Shown: in pieces, positions 1 through 8,100 of the stretch
How the letters are laid out: every line of letters starts with the position of its first letter
How positions within the stretch are numbered: the stretch's first letter is position 1
Virus record (IMG/VR): IMGVR_UViG_3300030061_001398
Coordinates: 1 to 33,125 of that record
Source of the DNA: a virus
Strand: one strand, 5' to 3'
Length of the DNA stretch: 33,125 bases
Position numbers and translations under genes: made by a program
The notes under the pieces: model-generated
What the model saw: only the letters and a program-made list of their open reading frames with translations
What the model was told of the DNA's origin: nothing
Database searches by the model: none

Positions 1-1467
1 ATTTATAGCTGTAGTATATTTTTTTATATTGTTAACTAAAGAGCTATTTTTTATAGAATCAAATCTAGCTTCAAAATCAAATCTTTCTTCTAATTCTTTT
101 TTACTATATATTTCTCCTGTTTTAGGATCTGTATAGGTTTCAGGTAGTTTACCTTTATATATTATTTCATTTTCTCTTGTTCTTTTTAAAACAAAAGCAA
201 ACAAAGCCTCTCTTTCTTCATTAGATAGTTTTTCTAAATAATCTTTTTTAAGTTGACCATTAGCTGCGTCAATTTTTTCTCTTTTTATTATTTGTCTAGC
301 TAAACCTTCTATTTCTTGTTTTGTTATAGCTTTATTACTACCTTGTTCTTTTCTTTCATTTTCTAAAATTAATCTAGCTTTATCTAATTGATCTTCAAAA
401 GGTTGAAAAACCGTAGCAGGCATATTAAGTGGAGTACGCATATTCATTTTAATATCCATACCTTCACCAGCAGCAAACCCAGCGTCAATACTTTCTTCAG
501 GTTCAAAACTTATGTTATTTACAAAGTTGTCTATTTTAATTTCTTCTTCAGGGCTTATAGTAGTTATATTTGCAAAATCATCATATTTTTGCTCTATAGA
601 TCCTTCATAGTCGCTTGGTAAAACAAAAACCTCAGAACCTCTTTTTTTATGAATATTTAAGTACTCTTTTACACTATTTATTTTTTCAAAACCCTTATCG
701 TTGTTTCTTATTCTATTATCTATTTCTTGATAAGTGTATATACTGCCATTTATTTTGTATTTACTTTTGTTTTCAACAATTAAAGGTATTTCAACTTTTA
801 TATTTTCAGAACCCATTACTAGATCTTCATCGTCATCTTCTTCTTCAGGTTGTTGCAACTCAGGTATTTCAATATCGTAATCATCAATGTTAAAATTAGG
901 ATCACCTATACCAAGTATTTGAGCTATTGTAGCTGTTCTAAGTGGATCTTCTTCAGCACTAGACCAATCTGCAGCACCAATAGGTTTAGAATAGAAAACA
1001 ACTTTACCATCTGCATTATAATTTACTTTGTATGCGCCAGCTCCTATATTATATGTTTTATCATTTTCAGGTAAATTAGATTGTCTAGCTATATTTCTAG
1101 ATTCTTCACTACCAAAAGCTTCTAAATCAAATATAACCTCACCGTCTCTTTTAGTAAAGTATGATCCCGATGAAGTATCTACCGGCGCTGATTCCGTATC
1201 TTTTTTGTCTGACTCCACAACAGGAATCGCATTCGCAGAGTCTTTTTCTTTTTTTGATGCTTCGTTTGTTTTTATAGCTGTTTCTTTAGTATCGTCTGAA
1301 AAATTATCAACATTCAAACTACCATCATCTTTAAATAAAGACTTATCCTCTTCTTTCTTTTCTAAAGGTTGATTAGCTAATTTCCACTCTTTTATTTTAG
1401 CTTTAATTTCTTCTTTACCTAAACCTTGCTCTTGAAGTGAAGCTACGTATTTTTGTAATTCGTTCAT
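1..1467 (-). CDS. Large virion-associated protein, N-terminal 489 codons (C-terminus outside window)
   Basis: An open frame starts at the ATG whose complement is at 1465-1467 and stays open to base 1, so the stop lies beyond the window; I read all 489 codons. The N-terminus begins MNELQKYVASLQEQGLGKEE and is helical. It is followed by an acidic, Lys/Glu/Ser-rich linker and a long acidic region with a run of Glu and Asp near residue 210. The visible end is charged and helical. No enzymatic motif is visible. The gene starts 5 bases after the stop of the 367-residue gene and is the last of the tail and internal-protein series. In podoviruses and crAss-like phages this place is usually held by very large internal or cargo proteins ejected with DNA, which is my inference here. 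Around 1141-1200 GC rises to about 45%, above its surroundings. Confidence 0.85.
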   Translation of the reverse strand, partial: MNELQKYVASLQEQGLGKEEIKAKIKEWKLANQPLEKKEEDKSLFKDDGSLNVDNFSDDTKETAIKTNEASKKEKDSANAIPVVESDKKDTESAPVDTSSGSYFTKRDGEVIFDLEAFGSEESRNIARQSNLPENDKTYNIGAGAYKVNYNADGKVVFYSKPIGAADWSSAEEDPLRTATIAQILGIGDPNFNIDDYDIEIPELQQPEEEDDDEDLVMGSENIKVEIPLIVENKSKYKINGSIYTYQEIDNRIRNNDKGFEKINSVKEYLNIHKKRGSEVFVLPSDYEGSIEQKYDDFANITTISPEEEIKIDNFVNNISFEPEESIDAGFAAGEGMDIKMNMRTPLNMPATVFQPFEDQLDKARLILENERKEQGSNKAITKQEIEGLARQIIKREKIDAANGQLKKDYLEKLSNEEREALFAFVLKRTRENEIIYKGKLPETYTDPKTGEIYSKKELEERFDFEARFDSIKNSSLVNNIKKYTTAIN

Positions 1468-1472
1468 TAAAT

Positions 1473-2576
1473 TTAGTTTAATTCGTTATCATCTAAAAAT
1501 TTTTGTGCTTTAGCTTTTTTAGCTTCTTCTAAATCAAACACAGCCGCGTCTTCTTTTACACTTGGTATTTGATTAGTCATAAACTCTTTTAAATAATTAT
1601 ATAAAAAATATTCTTTATATTTTTTAGAAAATAATACTTTTTTATCTTGTTTTAATGGAAGATCTTTTTTATAAGACCAAGACTTACTACCAGCATTAGC
1701 ATTTTGAACCATTTGATCATCTTCATCAGCTGTAGATCCTTGACCAATATAAACATTCCAAGCAGCAACAGCATCTTGTTCAGAGCTTAATAGACCAGCA
1801 ACCTCAGCATTTACAAAAGGATCTATTTTAGCTGATATTTTTTCTATATCATATTTTAAAATATTCCTACCTTTTCCATTGCCAAGATCTATTATTTCGT
1901 AATCTGGCTCACCATCTTCGTTTAATAATATAAACTCTTCACTTATTTTAGCGTTTGGTAGTAATTCTTCTTTTTCGCTGTCTATCATTTCATCTGCAAA
2001 TAAACCAACTTCAGTTAACAGTCTTAGCATGTCTTTGTTTATATCTGGAGTTGACACAACTAAAGAGGTATCTGAATCTACTAAGCTTTTTAAAGTATCG
2101 CTGTTAACTTTAAAATCTTGTTTAAAACCTGGACCACTAAAAATTATTTCTTGACTACCATCTTGAAGTAGATTTAATTCAACGTTATAGCCATCTGTTT
2201 TAGAAAACCCTGGACGCTTCTTTAATATACATTGAGCTACTAAAAAACTATAATCATTATTAACATCATAATTAGCATCTTCCGTAGCTTCTAGTTCTGC
2301 GTTTAAAGATTCCATAAACTCTATAGACTTTGCTGGAGCAGCTTCTAATTGTAACAACATTTTATTTTCAAACGTACAATAATCATCTTGACATTGGTTG
2401 TTTTGTATAGCTAATTTAAGTTTAGCGTATAACTTTCCAGTTTCTTTATAAGCATTGTTAAACAATCCAAAATCTGAATCATTAGCTGAAGCTACATACT
2501 CTTTATTATAAGCCATAACGTCACTTTGTAACATTTGCTTTATAACAAGATTCATAGTTATATTTTCGTTTTCCAT
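1473..2576 (-). CDS. Unknown virion-module protein (367 aa)
   Basis: A 367-residue acidic protein whose family I do not recognise. The sequence suggests a helical N-terminal part (residues 1-110) with two nearby cysteines (QCQDDYC), a beta-rich middle with short repeats of hydrophobic strands (residues 120-190), and a helical, Lys-rich C-terminus. It has no signal peptide, membrane segment or catalytic motif. It sits between an Ala/Gln-rich internal virion protein and the start of a very large protein, with gaps of 10 and 5 bases, so it is almost certainly co-expressed with them. By position it may be an internal (cargo) protein or a tail accessory protein; this rests only on context. Confidence 0.85.
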   Translation of the reverse strand: MENENITMNLVIKQMLQSDVMAYNKEYVASANDSDFGLFNNAYKETGKLYAKLKLAIQNNQCQDDYCTFENKMLLQLEAAPAKSIEFMESLNAELEATEDANYDVNNDYSFLVAQCILKKRPGFSKTDGYNVELNLLQDGSQEIIFSGPGFKQDFKVNSDTLKSLVDSDTSLVVSTPDINKDMLRLLTEVGLFADEMIDSEKEELLPNAKISEEFILLNEDGEPDYEIIDLGNGKGRNILKYDIEKISAKIDPFVNAEVAGLLSSEQDAVAAWNVYIGQGSTADEDDQMVQNANAGSKSWSYKKDLPLKQDKKVLFSKKYKEYFLYNYLKEFMTNQIPSVKEDAAVFDLEEAKKAKAQKFLDDNELN

Positions 2577-2586
2577 TTTTTAATTT

Positions 2587-3303
2587 TTATGATGCTCCCA
2601 TTCTTTGACCGCCTAATTGTGCTAAACTACCAAACATACCTGTTATAGCGCTAGTTTGATCAGCAGCAGCCTGTGCTTCAGCTCTTGCAGCTCCAGATAT
2701 TTGAGAAGCAACTCTATTCATTTTAGCAACTTCTCTTTGCTCTTGAGCGCCAAATACAAATTGCTTTCCAGCAGCCTCAGCTTGTTGAATTCTTTGACCT
2801 TCGCTAAGTTGAATCCCTTGTAGTCTTCTTGCTTCTGCTACTTTTTGCATTTCCATTTGTTGTTGACCTTGAGCTCTCTTATCTTCATTTGCTTTTTCTT
2901 GTGCTTCTATGCTAGCAGCAACGCCTTGTTTAGCTTTTAAAGCTGCTTCAGCTAAAGCTGTTGCTCCACCAGCGCTAGCTCCGGTTGCTCTTAACGTATC
3001 TAATGTATTAGCTAAAGCTATATTGCTTTGATCTATTTTCATTTCAGCGGCTTGAGTTGCTACACTTAGATTTGCAAAAGGATTACTTATTTTATTAGAC
3101 AAATCTTGAGCTAAGCTAGATAAATTCGTAACACCTGCATACGGGTTTATAACAGCTTGTCTATTATTTTCAAGCTCTGTTAATTTTTTCTCAAGCATTC
3201 TTCTGCGTTTTCGTGCTCTTCTTCTGGCTCGTCTAGCTTTACCTCCGCCGATAAGACCGCCAGCTATACTAGCTACGCCACTACCTACCATTATGTAACT
3301 CAT
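2587..3303 (-). CDS. Ala/Gln-rich internal virion protein, probable DNA-ejection component
   Basis: A 238-residue protein. Its N-terminal 20 residues are a small, Gly-rich hydrophobic segment (VGSGVASIAGGLIGGG), immediately followed by a strongly basic stretch of Arg and Lys at residues 23-40. The remainder is Ala, Gln, Glu and Lys rich and should form long helices or coiled coil. This layout (Gly-zipper membrane segment, basic patch, long Ala/Gln helix) is typical of internal core proteins of podoviruses such as T7 gp14 and P22 ejection proteins, which insert into the host envelope during DNA entry. I infer function from composition and position, not from a diagnostic motif. It overlaps the cupin gene by 4 bases (ATGA type), implying translational coupling. 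A start at Met5 is also possible. Confidence 0.8.
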   Translation of the reverse strand: MSYIMVGSGVASIAGGLIGGGKARRARRRARKRRRMLEKKLTELENNRQAVINPYAGVTNLSSLAQDLSNKISNPFANLSVATQAAEMKIDQSNIALANTLDTLRATGASAGGATALAEAALKAKQGVAASIEAQEKANEDKRAQGQQQMEMQKVAEARRLQGIQLSEGQRIQQAEAAGKQFVFGAQEQREVAKMNRVASQISGAARAEAQAAADQTSAITGMFGSLAQLGGQRMGAS

Positions 3304-3761
3304 TTTTTATCTATTTTTTTTGTTTTGTCTTGTTGTAAATAATACTGTTCGTATGTATTAACAACGTTATTTTTTTCTAATTTTTTAATGTCTTTTTCAT
3401 TAGTGGGATTAGAAAACACATTTGTAAATATACAATCTTCTAAAGCATAAACAGCTCTTTTAATACCAGGTTGAGATATTATAGTAGTAGGAGCTTCTAT
3501 AACTTGTCTTCCGTTTTCTTCATCTACAATAATCATTTTGCCTTTTAATAAAAAGCTAACATGCTCATGTAAATGTATTTTTCCAATAGCAAATATATCT
3601 TTAGGTATAGTTATTTCCCTTATATGCATGCCTTCTGCAAAAGTATTTTTAACAGGGCAATTATCAGTATCTCCAAAAAAAACGTCTAGATCTTCTGAAT
3701 TTTCTAAACTTGTTTGGAAATCAACTATGCTATTTCTAATTTTTTTAGCTAGTTTATTCAT
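3300..3761 (-). CDS. Cupin-fold protein in the tail module
   Basis: A 153-residue protein with a single cupin barrel at about residues 40-125. The motif HLHEH at residues 63-67 supplies the metal-binding histidines expected of cupin motif 1. It is followed by a strand-glycine pattern (FLLKGKMIIVDEENG) and a second motif region ending in NPTNEKD. Small cupins with this pattern recur in phage genomes, and some sit among tail genes; their role is not established, and proposals include carbohydrate binding or modification. Here the gene follows the split nozzle after a 10-base gap and overlaps the internal virion protein gene by 4 bases, so it is made with the virion parts and may be structural. 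The fold call is good; the function is unknown. Confidence 0.8.
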   Translation of the reverse strand: MNKLAKKIRNSIVDFQTSLENSEDLDVFFGDTDNCPVKNTFAEGMHIREITIPKDIFAIGKIHLHEHVSFLLKGKMIIVDEENGRQVIEAPTTIISQPGIKRAVYALEDCIFTNVFSNPTNEKDIKKLEKNNVVNTYEQYYLQQDKTKKIDKK

Positions 3762-3771
3762 TTAATTTTAT

Positions 3772-5064
3772 TTAATAAGATGATTCGTTGTATTCTGTAG
3801 ATACAGCAAATAATTCATTTTTACCAGTATCTAAAGCATTTGTAGCTGAAAAAACAGCTGTTGCAAAAAATCCTTTAACACCAGATACTTGACCGCCGTA
3901 AACAACTTCACCTTGATTAACAGACGATGTATTAATTAAATCTGCAAAATACTTGTTTTCTTTTGATTTAAATATATTTTGTAAAACTTGAGCTTCCATT
4001 TGAGCTAAAGTAGTAGGTATTACATTGACGCCTACAGGTGTTACTGTGTCATTATCGCTTGTGATAAAACTATTTAAAGCCCAATTATTATCTCCTTCGT
4101 AGTTTATAGTTCTAAATCTTTTAACTAAAGAAGGCTGTTGATTAAATATAGTCGTAATAGTTGAATCAGTAGATCCACCTTGAGCTCCATTATAAAAAGT
4201 TGCTCTGTTTACCGCTGTTGAATAATGTTGAAATATAGCTCCACTATACGTAGTATAAAAGTTATTTTGAACACTAAATAATTGATTTGGTAAATAATTA
4301 TATCTACTAGTCCAACCATTTACTTTTTCGTCAAAACTAAGTGTTGTAAATGTTCCTTGAGAAAATTTACCTTTTTCAAATAATGATAAAGTATAACACT
4401 TGTTATATATATCCCAGCCAGCTCTAACTCTATCATCGCTTAAATTAGCAAAAGCATCTCTAAAATAATCATACATACCATATGCAGATATTTCAGTAAT
4501 ACCATTATTACCTAATCTTAAAACAGCTCCTTTATCTCTGTCGGTAAAATATTTATTATAACCATATATTGCAAAACTTTCTGGGTTTCTACTTATACCC
4601 CAATCACCTGTATAAGGTTGTATTCCACCAATAACAACATTTGAAGCTGTTTGAACTGGTTGACCTTCTTGCGTATAAATAGCGTCTTTATCTATTAAAG
4701 CTCTATTAACTTTTCTTTCTTGAAATATAGTTAAATTAGTGTCTTCAGCATAAAGTTTTTGTATTGAGCCTTTGTGAGGATCAACTGTTCTTGTTATGTC
4801 TGCGCCAGAAGGAAAAACATTTGTTTGGTTTATACCTGTTCTTGAGTTAAATATACCTGAGTATATTATAGAAGACGGTCTAGGTTTTTGAGCATTATCT
4901 TCAGAAGCTAAAAAAGCTCTAGGAGCTAAACCAGTTTGCACATTGTTATAACCTCCTTTTATTCTTGACTCTTCAACAAACCAATTATAACCAGCAGGTA
5001 CACCAACTCTATTTATTTTTTTTAAAACGTAAGTATTGTAATATTTAACTCTTATAAACGTCAT
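3772..5064 (-). CDS. C-terminal part of tail nozzle (muzzle-like) protein, encoded as a separate gene
   Basis: A 430-residue protein. It contains segments such as NSRTGINQTN, DITRTVDPHKGSIQKLYAED, NRALIDKDAIYT and YGISRNPESFAIYGYNKYFTD. From memory, similar segments lie in the C-terminal half of single very long nozzle or stabilisation proteins of uncultured marine and crAss-like phages, a beta-propeller-like region. Here they begin at a new ATG, 36 bases after the stop of the 1660-residue gene, behind an A/T-rich leader that looks like a genuine initiation region. I therefore read it as the separated C-terminal portion of the nozzle, which would have to assemble with its partner in the tail. 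It lacks a signal peptide or enzymatic motif. If the memory of fused homologues is wrong, it would still be a tail protein by position. Confidence 0.75.
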   Translation of the reverse strand: MTFIRVKYYNTYVLKKINRVGVPAGYNWFVEESRIKGGYNNVQTGLAPRAFLASEDNAQKPRPSSIIYSGIFNSRTGINQTNVFPSGADITRTVDPHKGSIQKLYAEDTNLTIFQERKVNRALIDKDAIYTQEGQPVQTASNVVIGGIQPYTGDWGISRNPESFAIYGYNKYFTDRDKGAVLRLGNNGITEISAYGMYDYFRDAFANLSDDRVRAGWDIYNKCYTLSLFEKGKFSQGTFTTLSFDEKVNGWTSRYNYLPNQLFSVQNNFYTTYSGAIFQHYSTAVNRATFYNGAQGGSTDSTITTIFNQQPSLVKRFRTINYEGDNNWALNSFITSDNDTVTPVGVNVIPTTLAQMEAQVLQNIFKSKENKYFADLINTSSVNQGEVVYGGQVSGVKGFFATAVFSATNALDTGKNELFAVSTEYNESSY

Positions 5065-5100
5065 AATTTATTATTACTTGTTTTTTTTAATTTTAACATA

Positions 5101-8100
5101 CTATGGCCCAGCTGCTATAGGAACTGCTGTTTGATAGTATTGAGTACCAACCGACGTTCCTCCGCTTACATAAAAAGGATCTTGTGTTGCAGGATTAATT
5201 GTAGTTACATCAGTCGCGCCATTTATAACAACGTTTGCTCCACCTGCTTGACCTAATTGAGTAGTCCATTGTAGTAAAAAGTTAGCCCCTGTAAAATACT
5301 GAGTAAACTGCGCTCCAAAATTAACCATAGCAGAATTACTAAAATCATAAGTACCAGCAGTACCACCACTTGATGGGCTTTTTTGACCTGGTCTTACTCC
5401 AGCTGATTGCTGTACAGCGTTAGGTGTAAAAGCTTTTAATCTACAAATTACAACAGAATAAGTACCAGGTGAAGTTGTTATTGTTTGGCTTACATCTGCT
5501 TGAAAGCCAACTGGACCGTAAGTACTAGCCCAAGCTTGACCATCTGGTTTTTGACCTAATTGACCTGTGTTTCCTGGAGCAAAAGGTTGACATCTAGCTG
5601 TAGCTGATCCTTGATTAGAACCACTACCAGGAGATAATGTAGCCCAAATATCTACGTCGGATGTTGTCCAGTTTTGTATTTGACCTAACCATTTTGCGAA
5701 AGTAAAACCTGGACCACCTGTAATAGTACCCCAAGACTGAGAATCTGAATTACTATATGGAAAACCAAGTCTAGGTACTTGGCCATACGTAGATGTATTA
5801 CTTGCTTTTTGATTATACGCTTTTGTAATTACTTGACCAGTATAATTTGTAGCAGCACAGTTGTAGCATATTGTAAAGTCTACAGTATCACCGTACGTGT
5901 CAGTTAATCTTAAATCATAACAATAGTTGTATCCAGCTTGAGTACCAGCACTTGTAACATTCATAGCAAAACACCAATAACTAGGTTGGTTACCACTTGC
6001 AGAAGGAAAAATTTGTGAACCTTGAAAAGGTATGCTAGCTATATCACTTATAGGGTTGTTTCCTGTTGAATCTAAATTACCATAGTAAATAGTAGGATTA
6101 GTTCCAGCTCCAACCCAAGTTTTAGTACAATTTAATATAGTATAACCTGAGTTAGAAGGTGTTCCGTTAAAAGTTTTTGAATTATCACTAGTATGAGCTT
6201 GTTGTAAAGCATATGTATTTGCTGCGCAACCATTAGATCCTATAGGTGATGCTGCTGGACCTGTTGGACTTGAACTAGTATAATTTGGATTAGCATTAAT
6301 TACTGCTCCACCAGAATTGCTTGGTGCTATATCAAAAGTAGAAGGTACATTTTGAACTAATGGACTTGAGTTTTGTAATTGTAAATCTATTGTTTGGTCA
6401 ACAGTTACGCCATCAGCCTGCGTCCATCTAATATTTATTTGAAAATTACCTCTAGTATCTGTGTCAAATAATGTTTCACCTGACACAGCTCCGTTTCCTG
6501 CATAAAACGTATCTAAAGTTTGTATAGCATAACCACCACTACCATCAGCAACTAAACCAAGTCTATTTGTTCCGTTTGGTCCATAATCTATACTAGTATC
6601 TATAACGTTATTTGGATATGATCTAGAAAATATACTTAATATTTGTAAAGTAGCTGTTGTTACTTGTTGCCCACTTGCTGTAGGATAAAAATAAGATGTA
6701 ACAATTGTACCTATTGGATCGTTTTCAGTTAAATCTTTTACTGCATTATTCCATGTATTACCTGTTATATCAGTGTTTTCATTTTGTACATCTAAGTTTA
6801 AATCAGATATTAAACCTGTAGTTGATGTTTCGTAAAATAATTCTAAAGGAGAAACTAAAGGCGTTGTTTCTAATACAGCTAACCCCATGTTAGGTGGGTA
6901 AGGATAGTTACCTGTTCCTGAAGCTGGAGTAGCGTAATCGCTTTCTGGAATACCAACTCTTAAATTAGTAGAAAACTTAGCTAACATAGGTTGACTTTCA
7001 TCGTCATATATAGCTTCTTCTTTTATATTAGGAGCAGCTGATCCATCAATTGGAGCAGGAAATAAATCACTAACAGTACCTATTAACTCTACTTTATCAG
7101 GTGAAGTAGCTGGATCTATTTGTTTATTTATAGCAAAAAACCCAGCTGGTGCTGAATTTACATGAACTATGTTAGTAACTCTTGGATAAACTGTAGCATC
7201 ACTAGTAAATTGAACATCTCTTGGGCCTACTGACTGTAGATCTCTAGGTACTTTATTTATATTATCAGATATTAAAGTTATAAAACCTATTTCATCTAGT
7301 TCTAAGGTTTCACCTACAACTGGATAACCATTTATTATACCAGGTAAATAAACATTATAATAATCTTGTTCTATTTGTTTAACACCAAATTTGTAGCTAT
7401 AAAAACCTTTTACATTAATATCATATGTAGCAAATACTTCTTCCGTTCCATTAGTCCATGTTTTTTCAGGTCTAGTTGTAGGTGCTCCATTATATAGGTA
7501 ACTTTTATTTACTTGTTCTTTAGTCATAAAGTCTACCTTATAAACACCGTCTGTATCACTTGTTGGAGTAGCTGAAACTATTTCTGTATAATCCATGTAT
7601 TGTCCAGATAAGTATTTACCTACTCCAAAGTAGTTTTCCCATTGTGCAGGAAACTCTGGAAACAAAGGTCTAGCGGCACTAGCACTAGAAGTTGTATAAC
7701 TATAAAGATTTTGCGCAGTGTATAGTAATTGCACTTTTACATTATGATTTAAAGTTATTCCATTTGTAAAAGTTATTCTTACTTTTCCTGTTACATCAGA
7801 AACAGTATAACCCAAGTTGCTATCAGACGGATCTCTTAAAACATAACCATCTCCGCTGTTAACATAAACACTTAGTGTATTTGCGCTAGCTTGTGAATCT
7901 GCATAATCAATAGCTTGTGTTGTAAAAACTGTTTGATTTGCAGTTGCTGTAAAATACTGAGAACTATTACTCCAGAAATAAGGATATCTAGCATCAGTAG
8001 TTGACTCCATTTTAACAGTAAAATAATTACCTTGTGCGTAAGCACCAGGATATGCTCCAGATTCATCTTCTGGTATTGGTTGTAGATAATTAACTTGAAG

